Below are positions 1 through 11,160 of a stretch of DNA of 64,000 nucleotides, piece after piece. Where the stretch lies: NCBI RefSeq assembly GCF_933775445.1, contig NC_065873.1, positions 8,990,001-9,054,000 on the forward strand, in the 5' to 3' direction. This DNA comes from Argentina anserina (Eukaryota; Streptophyta; Magnoliopsida; Rosales; Rosaceae). Numbering within the stretch: the stretch's first letter is position 1; each line of letters starts with the position of its first letter. The notes below the pieces were generated by a model. The model had not been told where the DNA came from, did no database searches, and worked only from the letters and a program-made list of their open reading frames with translations. A program made the position numbers and the translations under genes.

Positions 1-25
1 TTCTGTATTGGTCTACACTATGCAG

Positions 26-922
26 GAGAGAAAGTGGTAAGTAACTTGGCCAGAGAATACATATGTTTATGATGTCTTGAGAGAAGTAGGGTTTGATGAT
101 TCGAAGCTTAAGGAGTTTAAATCTGCAGGAGATTTGGATGCTCTTCTTCCAAAAGGCAGTGCAAATGGAGGGATTGCTGCTCCAATTGATGAAACACCTA
201 ACATGAAGCTTTTTCTTGGAAAATATTGTTCTAAATATACGATGATTGGACCCATTTTCAAAACTGATGGGTTTGGGTTTGTAAGATCTAACTATACCTA
301 ACTTTTACTATACATTGCATGTTCAACTTGAGTATTTCGCATATATAGGTAATTAGATTCATGAAGTGTTGTTAATATTTTGAGCTTATTGCTTGGCAGG
401 TCTTTCCTAAACGCTCCCCTCTTATACCAGATATATCGCATGCAGTTCTAAGCGTGACCGAAGGAGAGAAGATACTTGACTTTAAAAATAAATGGTTCAA
501 GAAAGATCTGTGAAGACTTGAGTGCCCCAAAAATTTCTGGCTACAGTGTTGGCCTTGAGAGCTTTGGGGGCCTATTTCTCATTTCTGGGGTGGCTTCAAT
601 AATTGCTTTTATTATATTTGTTGCTTCATTCACATACAGGCATAGACACATTTTGATACACCCTGATTCAAGAATATCAACATGGAGAAGGATTTGGGTC
701 ATGTTCAGAATTTTCAATGAAAAAGACCTCAACTACCATACATTCAAAACTAGTCCAACACATGATTCAGTTATGGCGTCACCAAACAACTTCCTAGAAA
801 GTCCATTCAGCTATACTACAAACCGGACTGTGTTTTTTGGAGAGCAACAAACACCATCAACGGGTCATGCATCCCCTGAAGAAAATTTTGGAGAGCTTTC
901 TTTTGCATTGCCAGAAGCATAA
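26..922 (+). pseudogene. Glutamate receptor-like channel, decayed 3' part
   Basis: This is the C-terminal part of a plant GLR ion-channel gene, cut by the window start. A splice acceptor at 24-25 opens an exon reading REKVVSNLAR, the residues just before transmembrane segment M3 in GLRs. The next bases jump directly into the S2 ligand-binding lobe (VGFDDSKL, then DETPNMKLFLGKYC and TDGFGF, ending at donor 281). M3 and its SYTANLTS-type motif are therefore deleted and the frame is broken. The next exon starts at 400 (VFPK.SPL.PDIS, EGEKILDF.NKWFKK) and shifts frame near 503-512, where the intact neighbour has KKESNCQ. The shifted frame then encodes a good M4 helix (about 558-640) and a cytoplasmic tail ending at 922. 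Two independent breaks mean that no working channel can be made. The closest relative in view is the gene at 14483-18002, so this is a dead tandem paralogue. Upstream exons lie outside the window. Confidence 0.88.
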
Positions 923-2650
923 AGAACTACACTTCTCAAGAATACAGTTTAGTAATGTGTTCTACCACAGTTATACAATCGTGTCCACAAAGGAATACAG
1001 ATGACAGATGATCAAAATTTTATACACTGTAGCTTGAAATTTTTCGTAAGGAATGCATGTTTGTTGAGGAGAGAGAGAAATGGGCAGCGGATAATCGGCA
1101 TCTCTGGTCAGACACGGTATTAACATAGCCATGTCATTCTTTATAGTTTCTTAGAGTTCAGTTTAATGAGTGTCAAGGATAATACAGCTCAAATTTATAT
1201 CTTAATTAGTACATTCATATCTTGCAGAACTGTTTTTCACTTTTTCTTCAAATGATGTCAATGAGAAACTCAATTTAAGGAATTCCTTGTGAAGCTTGTG
1301 TATGAAGAGGTATGTAAAACTCTGTTTTATACGTCAGAGGTTTAATATTCTGGATTGCCCTTGAAAATTGTGTTGATAACTTGATATGCCATTTGGTTAA
1401 TGCGTCTTATTATCTGCAGGAGACATGCATGTTGCTGCTCAAGGAGTCCACCACATTTGAGAATTGCCATCTTTGTTGACAAGCTAGTCTCTAAGCAGGT
1501 GTGCAATTTCTCAAGGAGTCCACCCGAATATACTTATTTGCTTTGACATCTATTTTTTAACGATCATAGACGCTTGATCATTCATAATCCTGTATGTTCC
1601 TTCTTACCAGATCACAAAGGAATTAAGATCAAGATGTTCTCAAATTTCTGATCGAGTCCGGTCGGACAAGTAATTTGAAAGGATTTGAGCTCAAGTTCAC
1701 ATTATGAGGTGATTCTTATTTTGAAAGTTTAACGCTTGAGGTGATGGGGTGACAAACTGACAACGAGTCTGTTCTTTTGGAGGACATTGGGTAATTTTAG
1801 CTCATGATGCCATACACTTGTACTGATTTTTCATATTGCTTCTTCCTTGCTTAAGTTTTTGTTAATTTCTTGTAGGACTAAAATTGAATGGAAACCTTTC
1901 CACACCTTAACACGTGATGATAAACGCAGGGAAAGTTTCTTCTGTAATTACTTCGGAACGAATACTAATCAAAAGAGGACCTCTGAGTCTAGATTTGTTT
2001 ATGATACCTCCATTTTTATTTTTATTTTGAGAAGGTTTATGATACCTCCATTTTTATTTTTATTTTGAGAAGGTTTATGATACCTCCTATATACATATTC
2101 CAATGATGATTTATCCTAATATTCTTAATGAGTGCCACCTTATAGGAGATATTCAAAGGCGGGATTCCGTGAGATTATGAAATTGCGTATGTAAATATTA
2201 TCTTTTGCTTTGGGTGTCTAATCCTCGTAAAATTTGAAACAGTTACTTGAATTCCTACTTTCTAGTTGGATGCTAAGCCCTTATAATTGATTAAGGATGA
2301 GATTAATTGACTGTGAAAGTATGAATGACATGTTCCTGTTGTGATTTGTAATATCAAGATCCAAGACAACTCATGCATTTTCGCACCCTTTGTTGGAAAA
2401 GCGTGACCATGATTCTGGTGATGATGCTTTGAATTCTGGTGATTCTGATAGTGATTAGTGAAAAGAAAAACGGGTCGTACCTCAGTTATAAATATCGAAG
2501 ATTATATCATTGCCAAAGGCTGCTTTTGAGAAGCGTGTATGTGAAGAGCGTTGAAACAGATATTTGAAGATTGAGTTATCAATTAGGGAGTCTCTTTATC
2601 TAAAGACATCATAAAGAGCTTACATCACATGTTATGTCCATTGTATTAAG
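923..2650. other. Intergenic region, no gene recognised
   Basis: This is AT-rich sequence downstream of the GLR pseudogene. I see no coding exon with splice borders and no transposon ends, apart from the tandem repeat at 1997-2087. Around 2405-2455 a run of GAT/TCT-rich codons resembles a short acidic coding stretch, but it cannot be assigned. Confidence 0.5.
1997..2087. repeat. 38-bp tandem repeat, 2.4 copies
   Basis: A 38-bp unit beginning GTTTATGATACCTCC occurs at 1997-2034 and 2035-2072 with no differences by eye. A partial third copy follows at 2073-2087. It is a local minisatellite in intergenic DNA. Confidence 0.9.
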
Positions 2651-4130
2651 TGTAATAACCCGAATATTAATTTCCATTTTTTGTATTTCTCAGAGTTTAA
2701 TGGAAAGAATAAATTGGTTATAATCTTATTCTACGCCTTTTAAATAGTCTTTGTTCAAAGAAGAAATTGGTTTCAAGAGTCAAAAGCGTGTTATTTGATT
2801 AAGTTCATTTGACTCAAAAGTTGACTTTTAATTTGTCACTCTTTTCTAAAAAATTCCTTTATGAAAGTCATAGAGCTCGTCATTACAAATTCGTAGACAC
2901 GCGGCACACTTTTATCGGATGTTGTATGTGGAAGTTGTTAGCAGTATAAGTTTAGTTTCCAATTTCAGAAGAGTATAAAAGGGGAAGAAAATTAGAAACT
3001 TCACAAATATCAAAAATCAGAAATATCTCAGCTCTCTCTCTCTCTCCTCTACCTCGACGGTTTCTCTCTCCTCCTTCCCCAAAATCTTCTTCGGTCGATT
3101 TCTCTGTCGTTTGGCCATCAAAGGCCACGCCATTGGTCCCATTAGAAGAGTCGCACTATTCTCGTTCTTTTGCGCAACGCCTTGCACGCCGGCGACAACC
3201 ATGCACGATGCTACACCCGCCAGAATCTTCTGTTGTGTCGGCACTGGCAGCATCGGAGCTCGAGGGTGCTCCATTCCCACTGGTTTCTAGCCGCTGAGCA
3301 CGATTATGACCTCCTCTTAGCTCGAATTGAGCTGCAAGTATCATATTGGAAGATCAAGTCACCGTCGGCATATTGAGAGTTTTCCGGTGACTTTCCAGCC
3401 CATCCAAGCTTGGAGGTTGGTAAGGAAATCTCTATCTAGTGGTATGCTACAACTTTCATGTTGAAGTGAAGATGTTTTGAGCAATTTTTGTGCTTGTTCG
3501 GAATTTTGAGGAGTTGAAGTGTATAGGATTTTGTGGAGTGAAGGGTGTTTTGAGGTAGAAGCGTTTGGCCGGTTGTATGAGCAGCGCTGTAATTGTTTAT
3601 TTAGATGAGTTTAGGTGTAGTTGGTGCTATGTGGAGTGTTTTCAGCAATTTTAAGTTTGGTTATTGATGTTGAACTCATTTTGGTAGTTCATTGAGGGTA
3701 AACTGTTTGCATTATTGGTTAGTTTTGTTACAAGTGTATAGGCAGTGAGTTTAGTTAGTTTGTGAAAGAGGCCGAGAGGGTGGCTTTTGGTGAAATGGGA
3801 GTGTGGTTTGTTTTGAGTTGTTAGTTTGTGTAGTCGAAAAGGAAATGACTTGTTTTCGTGTTAAGTGATCACAAAGCCCCTTTGAGTTTTAGTAACTTTT
3901 GAGTTGCTTTATTAAATTCGGTCTTTCTTTTTACTAAGTGAAGGTTTGTCACTTAGGTGCTTAGTTGTGGTGGAAGCAAGTGAGTGAATCTCACTTGAAG
4001 TTGCAAAAGTCACTAGCGGTTATAAGATGAGTAAACCTCACATTTGTGCAAGTTACCCTTGGCGGTAACTAAACATATTTACTTTTACGTTTTGTATACT
4101 TAAGTAAATGCATGCTTTAATTATTGTACA
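2651..4130 (+). mobile_element. Ty3/gypsy-type LTR fragment, plus orientation
   Basis: It starts with TGTAATAACCCGAA, the same 5' LTR end as the full element at 47723. It keeps the family order: a block with GAGCTCGTC...ATTCGTAGACACG (about 2870-2910), a CT-rich and CG-rich transcribed part (3030-3300), and near 4025-4075 the block containing GAGTAAACCTCACATTTG followed by TTACCCTTGGCGGT. The 3' LTR end is not reached, because sequence in the opposite orientation starts near 4135. There is no internal region or intact ORF, so this is a truncated LTR. Confidence 0.75.
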
Positions 4131-4134
4131 TTTC

Positions 4135-4778
4135 TAACAACTTTCTAGTTGACAACAAAGTCCAAATGAAAGTCTAAACCGTCCAATTTTGCAAGAATAC
4201 ACGATCGGCACTGTTCAAGAAACCTAGAATTTAAATTTCTTGATTTGAGTTCTTACCCCTTGATTTGGTTCAATTCCTTTGGAGAGATTGTCGACGACGT
4301 TGAGACAAGCAAAACCCCTTAAAGAATTCAAGCCATGGCGGTCGAAGGAGTGAGTTCCGACGGAAAGATGCCACGACAGTGGCGGAACTTCCAGGCGACA
4401 CCGCTCCAGGCGGCAAGATAGGAGCTGCCACCACCCTAGATGGGTTGAGCATTGAGTTACCTCTTGAACGGGACCGGTGCGCCAGTCTGGAGTGGCTAGA
4501 TGGTGGCGGTGCGATGGCGAGAAGGGGACGTGATCGGGGAGGCTCAGGGAAAACTGAGTTCTCTTCTCTCTCTTTTTTTTGCTTCTTCGTCAAATGGAAA
4601 ACTTACCTCATACATATATATTTCCTCCTGAAAATAGTAACATTCCAGTTCGGGCATTTATTCGGCGAACTCCGCCAAAATAACCTTAACGCCAAAATAT
4701 AGAGTTCGGATTACGGCGACACTCGTGTTTAGACTTGATAATATAATAAATGTGGCCAAAATGATTCGGGTCGTAACA
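4135..4778 (-). mobile_element. LTR fragment of the same superfamily, minus orientation
   Basis: Read on the minus strand it starts TGTTACGACCCGAATC at 4778, equivalent to the TGTAATAACCCGAA end. It then follows the LTR order, including a GGGGTTTTGCTTGTCTCA block (near 4300-4320) that is also at about 48339-48360 in the young element, and an AACTAGAAAGTTGTTAG block at its inner end. It abuts the plus-oriented fragment head to head. The target duplication is not recognisable. Confidence 0.7.
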
Positions 4779-5177
4779 CAACTAGAGGATGTCTCGGACT
4801 CTTGGAGAGAAAAGTTTTGATTAATTAATCACCTCGAGCCTCGAGAGATATAAAAAAGAATACAAGAAGAGTAGTCCCTCAATCGGCTAATTTTTAATTT
4901 TTCGTAAAAGAATTTTGGATGAGAAGTGAAGGTTCAAGTCTTAACTCTTAAGAGTCAAGTCATATCAGTGACAAGTGTTTTTCGTGACCTCGATGATGAA
5001 AATGGCAACCCTCCTCCACATGTCGTAGAAAAAGCAACTGATTTTGGAATTGATGTAAACAAGGTGTTATCTGATCAAGTTGGAGACTTGAGAAATAATT
5101 TTTGATACGAACTGAATCTTTTACAATTCGTTGCGATTATAGTTTTATCTTTTTCCCGAAACGAGAGCCATACTAAG
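4779..5177. other. Unassigned stretch between LTR fragments
   Basis: A short open stretch near 4988-5103 reads DLDDENGNPPPHVVEKATDF and onward to a stop. It could be the remains of a transposase or host exon, but I do not recognise the family. Nothing else is supported. Confidence 0.3.
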
Positions 5178-6514
5178 TGTGACGACTCTAAAAGTAAAAT
5201 TTTTGATGCGTAAGATTTTCGGGAAAACTTCCTTCACAAAAGTTGTAGGGCTTGTCGATACGAATTCGTGGACATGTGGTACACCTAAATCGGAGTTTGT
5301 ATGAAGAGGTTACGAATCAAAGAGAATTTAGGCATTTTTAAAATTTAGTATAAATAGGGGGTAAAAATCAGAAAAAGGGGAGATTTTTGAAAAACCCCCT
5401 TTGTGCCACTGTTCACCCGACCCCGACTCTTCCTCTGAATCGCCATTGACGTAGCGTTGTCGTTCGGCCGATCTGGGCTGCAGGACCGATCGCGTTCTAA
5501 AGCTTTGGAGGTATTTGTTCGATCTGGGTAGGTGGTGTTGTCCCTAGTTCCGCCGTCCGAGAGAAACGACGGTGAGAAGCTCCATTGCCGCCAATCTCCT
5601 TTTCATCGGAACTCACTTCTCCGGCCGCCGTAGCTTGGAGATCTTGAGGGGTTTTGAAAGTCTCATCTCCAGCATCAAACCCTCCAAAGAAATCGAACCA
5701 ACTCGCCTTGAGGTAAGAGAATCGACGATTTGAAGTTCTAGGGTTTCATGATTTGAGATTTTTCTATTTGTATTCGATTGCTGTGTTTAGACTCTGATTT
5801 GGCCTTAGTAGTGAACTAGAAAGTTATAAATATTGAGTAGATTGTGTTGATGAAATTTGGTGGTGATCAGAGGCCGCTGGCAGCGGCGGCGTGTGGCGCC
5901 GGAATCCGGCAGAGTTGTAGGGTTCAAAATAACCCTCTCGGTGTAAGGAATTCATGAGTAGACTGTGAGATTGAATCAACGAAGTTAAGAATCATGAAGA
6001 TTTGTTGAAAATGCGGATGTTCGGATTGTGAATCTTGAAAAATCCACTCGTTTGATTGTTTCTGTTTTCGTCCTAGGGAGTAAGGATTTATTTATCGGAC
6101 TTACCAGACGTGTTGGTTATTTAATTACTCGAGAATAGGATTCTCAACTTATTTCTTCGATCATAATGGTGCTATACCTTATTATTGAACTACGAATGAC
6201 TTGATCCCTATTAAAGGGTACGTAGGCAGCCCAACCAAGGTTTTTGGTGCAGCCACAAATATTCTAGGATAGATTCTCGTTGCTAGATGTGTTGATGTTT
6301 TAAGAATTTTGGTTATTTAATGATGGTTGCTATATGATCTTTATTGTTAGATGATTGTATGACGCTAATTACTTCTATCAGAATTAGGGTTAGGACCGTG
6401 GGATTTTTGTCAGGTAGGTATGCGGTTAAACGTCGAGTGTTGGGTATTCGTTCGAGTTATGGTTTCGGTTATCTCTGTTAGTCGGTTTGATTAGCTTTGA
6501 CATTTACGAGTGGG

Positions 6515-6660
6515 ACTCAAGCGAGTACCTGAAGAAAGGGGATAAACCGAGTGTACCGGAAGAGAGGGAATGAACCAAGAGTACTGGAAGAGAGGGGTAA
6601 ACCGAGTGTGTCGGAAGAGAGGGGATGAACCGAGGGTACCGGAAGAGAGGGGATGAACCG
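6515..6660. repeat. Minisatellite of about 27-bp units, left part
   Basis: Degenerate units built on ACCGGAAGAGAGGGGATGAA repeat about five times. The array resumes at 9760 on the other side of the nested element, so the two parts were once continuous. Confidence 0.85.
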
Positions 6661-9600
6661 TGTAATAACCCTATTTTTTTTTCAAAACGATATTTGGTTT
6701 GATTAAATTCTATAAAGTTGTGAAATTTAATTATAATGAATTGAATTGTTTGCGACTTTACGAAACGAAAACGGAAATGTTTTCGGAATGTTTAATTTGA
6801 AAAACGTTACGTTTCTGAACTAATATATCGACTTTTATTCCGTTGCTCGGTTGCGAAAAGATTCTTCACAAAAGTTGTAGAGCTCGTCGATACGAGTTCG
6901 TGAGTATGTGACGCGTTCGAATCAGATGTCTTACGTAAAAGTTATTAACGACAGAAGTTAGTTTCTGATTTTAGAGGGGGGTATAAAAGGAAACTTTGTG
7001 AAGTAGGGTTTCCATTTTCAGAAACCCACTTCCTTCATCCACCCCGCGCCTCCTTTCTCTCCCTCTCACCCGATTCTCCCTCTCCCCTCTCGGCTTCACC
7101 ACCGATCTCCCATCTCAGGGAGACGTGGTCCTCACCGCCGGCCTAGGAGACACCGCACCACCCCCCGCAGGCAACCCCAAGGAGGACGCACCCTCTCACG
7201 CCGCGCCGGAGCTCCACCAACATCTCCAAGTTGTTGTGTTTCCTCCGCCGTGTCAAAGCCAAACTCCGGTGGTCTCCAAGCTTGATTGAGGTGAGGGTTA
7301 GCATGATTAGGTTGTGGTGATGCTTGATTGTCGATTTGTGGTTGTTTGGTTGCAATTTGGAAGAGATAGGAGGAGGAGGGTTTTGGAGGAGATGCCGCCG
7401 CCTTAGGCGGCGCGTGTGAACGCATGGTGGTGCCTAGGCACGGTGTGATGCCGTGGGAAGGAAGAGGGGAGGAAGGAGAAGAGAATGGGGCGGCGGTGGC
7501 GTGATACGCGCCGTTGGTGGCGTCGGCGCGTGAGCCCCACGCGCCGCCACGTGCGGCGGCGTGAACAGTGTTTCCGAAAAGGGTAATTTTGTAATTTAAT
7601 TTTACGTACGTTAAATGTAAATATAAATTACTTTTAGTAAAGGTAAAAAGTAATTTTGGAAGGGTAATTAGGTAATTATTATTTACTGAGACAGTACGTA
7701 CATTTGAATAGTATTTATACATACAGAAATACGTAAATAGTATGTACTCGTACAGAGATACGTATTGGATGTGTATTTATACATTAATAGTAAATACGTG
7801 AATAGTACTCATTGAACAGTAAATTCGTAAAACCGAAAATTGCTGAACAGTAACCGATTATTACTGTTACAGCATTTAAAAGTTTACGAAACGTTTCTAA
7901 ATTCTTTTCTTATCTTTTCAAGGTGATCGATAAATCAAGGAAAGGAATTATCTTCGGAAATTGTGTAATTACGCTCGAGTCGAGAAGGTGAGTAAAATCT
8001 CACATATTTACGAATTAACCCTTGCGGTGAATTCAAGATTTTTGCAAGAGTTTTAAATATTGAAGAGCATGAGACAGACAGTGGATGTGTCTACATTCAC
8101 ATGGGGAGGTTTCACTACCATTTTCGGAGAGAAGTACTTTCCAACCTCAGTACAGGAGAACCTAGAGCTTGAGTTTCTGGCTCTGGTACAGGGAGACATG
8201 ACCGTTAGAGAGTATGATGCACGTTTTACACAGCTGTACCGGTATGTCAGGCATATGGGTGCGACCTCTTTAGCTCAGAAGTATCTACGAGGGCTGAAAC
8301 AGGAGTACATGACCATGATATCAGTGCTTTGTCTGACAACAAGGGAGTTGATATTTGAGAGTGTCATGAGCTTGGAACAAGCAAATAATACTCGAGCATG
8401 AGATGTGGGGAGTAGGGATGCAAAGGGAAAAGGCAAGGCAATCTATTCAGGCAACGTGCACTCGGGGCCGACATGTAGGTCATGGAAGAGGCCAATACCC
8501 CACTATCAGGTTCCGGCAAGGGCGACACCCCTAGCTATCAGGGCAGCACCAGTCAGACCATTGGCAGCGGTGAGGTGTTTTGGCTGCAACGAGATGGGAC
8601 ATTACGCCTCAGCATGTCCGAAACCGTAAAGAGCAGGCTGCCACTGGTGCGGGCAAGTGGGACACATAGCTCGAGATTGTACCCGACCTCTTCAGGATAG
8701 ACAGGAACGGCCGCAGAGACAGCTACCAGCAGGCCAAGCTAGAGTGTTCGCAGTGGGACAGCGAGACACAGGGGTGGAAGGTACATTATCACTTTTTGAC
8801 TACCTTGCTAGAGTACTGTTTGATACGGGAGCATCGCATTCATTTATTGCTAGTTCAGTAGTAGAAATGCTAGGATTGATTCCTACACCTCTTGGGAACG
8901 CTTTATGTGTCACTTCACCCCATGGGGTGTCCCTTGAGTTAGAGACAATCTGCAAGGCTTGTCCGATTGTGATTGGAAGTAGAGAATTCTCTGCTTCGTT
9001 GATTGTGATTCCGGACCACACCTATGATGTGATCTTGGGGATCGATTGGTTGAGACCGCAGCATGCGGTGATTGATTATTTTGACATGGTGGTGTCATTT
9101 CATATACCTAGGGAGCCATTGTTTCGTTATCGTTGCCTCAAGTCAGATAACGCCATGAGGTCAGGAGTTTTGGCACATGTGGAGTCAGTGGATAAGAAAA
9201 TGACTATTGCAGACATTGTGGTAGTATCTGAGTTTAGTGAGGTGTTCCAAGAGATACCGGAGCTACCTCCTCGAAGAGTGGTAGATTTCTGCATTGATGT
9301 AGTACCTGGTACAGCACCTGTGTCAAAGGCGCCTTATAGAATGGGGCAGAACGAACTTAAGGAGTTGAAGGGTTTGTGTTTACAATCCCGGTGCACCAAT
9401 TTGATGGTGTAGGGGATAATTTCGCAGGTGTTGATTAGTGGAGATTGAGTGACGACTCCGGAGACTCGAAGTCGTTCGTATCCTACTTGTGGTGAGGTTT
9501 CTAGCGTGGATTTGTGTGTGAGAATTGGAGTGGATTTATTTGTGAGCTTTGTGAGAGATTGTGAGGATTATTACATTTCCATCTTATGTAATGTCGAATT

Positions 9601-9759
9601 ATAAATTTGGTTTGTAATAATCGGTTTGACTGAGTTGTATTTTGAACTCAGAGATGATCCGCTGTGGCATTTTAAATGATTTCGATTCGTTGAGATTGTT
9701 TAAAGTTTAACGACTTTGAAATTTTGAGTTTTTAAGCTTGAAATTTTGGGGTCGTTACA
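6661..9759 (+). mobile_element. Nested Ty3/gypsy element, internally deleted
   Basis: The left end is TGTAATAACCC at 6661 and the right end GGGGTCGTTACA at 9759. The 5-bp duplication AACCG (6656-6660 and 9760-9764) shows it inserted as one unit. 6661-8053 is the 5' part of the LTR, with the family blocks GAGCTCGTCGATACGAG and GTGAGTAAAATCTCAC. At about 8054 it jumps into gag. At about 9370 it jumps from reverse transcriptase back into the 3' part of an LTR, matching 56436-56789. The simplest reading is a complete element with two later deletions: one from the middle of the 5' LTR into gag, the other from pol into the end of the 3' LTR. Confidence 0.85.
8054..9369 (+). pseudogene. Retrotransposon gag-protease-RT fragment
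   Basis: One reading frame carries, in order: the retrotransposon gag domain (GEKYFP, then LVQGDMTVREY), two CCHC zinc knuckles (CFGCNEMGHYASAC near 8576-8620, CHWCGQVGHIARDC near 8640-8680), the aspartic protease active site DTGASHSF (about 8821-8845) with its second motif GIDWL (about 9040), and the start of reverse transcriptase (PGTAP, PYRM). Two nonsense codons break the frame, TGA at 8399-8401 and TAA at 8627-8629. The gag start, most of RT, RNase H and integrase are missing. The domain order fits Ty3/gypsy chromoviruses. It is inactive. Confidence 0.88.
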
Positions 9760-9960
9760 AACCGGGAGTACCGGAAGAGAGGGGATGAATCGAGGGTACC
9801 AGAAGAGAGAGGTTGAACCAGGAGAACCGGAAGAGAGGGGATGAACCGGAGAAACCGGAAGAGAGGGGATGAATCGAGGGTACCGGAAGAGAGGCGATGA
9901 ACCGAAAAGCGGGGATGAACCGAAAGTGGTATTGATATTACCAAGTCACTAGAAGAGAGG
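9760..9960. repeat. Minisatellite, right part
   Basis: This continues the GGAAGAGAGGGGATGAA array interrupted by the nested element, with six to seven degenerate units that fade out by 9960. Confidence 0.85.
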
Positions 9961-10443
9961 GGATGTACTAGCAGAGTTTCGATAGAGATTAGAAAGGAGA
10001 GGACTAGTGACTCGCCGAGTGTCGTACGATCTCGTGTTTACTTCCCAAGTGAACGTTGTTATAAGTGTAAATTTACACGGTTCAACGTTTATATAATGTT
10101 GTATGATTGTTGTGACCATGTCGTCTTAGTGGGTTGGGCGGTTGTGGTATAAGTCGAGCTACGAGCTCTTGGGGTCTAACGAGATTAGGTAACAAATGTA
10201 GCATACTCCGTCATACTTTGTGAAATATATTTTTGAATTGTGTTTGTGGAGTTGAAAGTTTAGGGAGCATGGTGGCTCTAGGTGTTGAGGTTGGATTTGA
10301 GTTATTGGGAATGTCTTTTTGTGCAGGTTGGGTCAGCTACTTTCAGGGGAGACTATGCCGAAATTTTCGGTATATCTCCTTTGACTCTGGTCCCCGCATG
10401 ATCTGCCTCGATATTATGGTATATTTTGGGGCGGGTCGTGTCA

Positions 10444-11160
10444 ATTTTGATAATGCTAGTGTGGGGTAACGTAGCAACTACAAATAGTTCAGATGATGGT
10501 GGGTGGTGGTGGAGATACAAGGTTTGAATATGGACAATCTTATGTAGGTGGAGGCTTTGAGCAGTTTATTTGTGAAAGTAATTTTGATCATGCTACCCAA
10601 GATGAGGATCATGGATATAGAGCAGGTGGTCATGGTGCGCAACAACATAATAGGTGCGGGAGGAGGACGAGATGAGTCATTGATGATTAAAGTATTCCAT
10701 TTGATAGATCACAAAACATAGTGGGACGTCAAACAAATCACATGAAGTCAAACTATCAATCTGGTTATCTTATTTACGATTATGGTCAGTTTGGAAAAGT
10801 ATATGATCAATCATCGAGTTTGATTTATCTTTAATATCCATTTCTCGAGGAAACTGTCGGCAATTCGAAAGAGATATATGACTATATGTTAACTATTACA
10901 ATTCATATTATGACTCGTATGTCTTAAGTAAAGTATTGTAGTTTTGTTAACCAACATGCGTCTTTTCAAGCACTTAGAGTTTTTTTTAGTACTAAATAAA
11001 ATTAATAATTATATATATTTATATGTAATTTAATAATAAATAAATAAATAATTTTTGAAACATGAACAATATATTATTTCCAATATATCTTATAATTTAA
11101 TTTAAAATAAAATGATATATTTACTTATACCGATATTTTAAATCTTGAATAGAGAATTAG
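10444..11160. other. Unassigned stretch with a Gly/Asp/His-rich relic
   Basis: Positions 10493-10675 read open for 60 codons (MMVGGGGDTRFEYGQSY start, Gly-, Asp- and His-rich) and then break. The composition resembles the N-terminus of a domesticated transposase or a low-complexity plant protein, but I do not recognise it. The rest is AT-rich. Confidence 0.3.

Larger units (their letters stand above)
5178..10443 (+). mobile_element. Outer LTR, interrupted by a nested element
   Basis: The left end is TGTGACGACTC at 5178 and the right end GGGCGGGTCGTGTCA at 10443, a TG...CA pair with the inverted GACGAC/GTCGTG motif typical of these gypsy LTRs. Between them are the family block with ACGAATTCGTGGACATG (near 5258-5275), a GC-rich leader (5400-5700) and a minisatellite (6515-6660, continued at 9760-9960). 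The 6661-9759 insertion splits the minisatellite. Without it the LTR would be about 2.2 kb. No clear target duplication (CTAAG left, ATTTT right), so it may be a recombined solo LTR. Confidence 0.6.

Noticed and set aside
2641..4784. A single solo LTR from 2651 to 4778
   Set aside because: The right part is in the opposite orientation to the left, and no target duplication joins the two edges.
7132..7722. A 196-codon minus-strand ORF rich in Ala, Pro and Arg
   Set aside because: It lies antisense across the GC-rich leader of an LTR. Similar open stretches occur in the leaders of the sister LTRs, and there is no recognisable domain.
8054..9369. Possible endogenous pararetrovirus (caulimovirid) instead of a retrotransposon
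   Set aside because: The gag-CCHC-protease-RT order, LTR sequence on both sides and a 5-bp target duplication fit a Ty3/gypsy element. No movement or coat protein features were seen.
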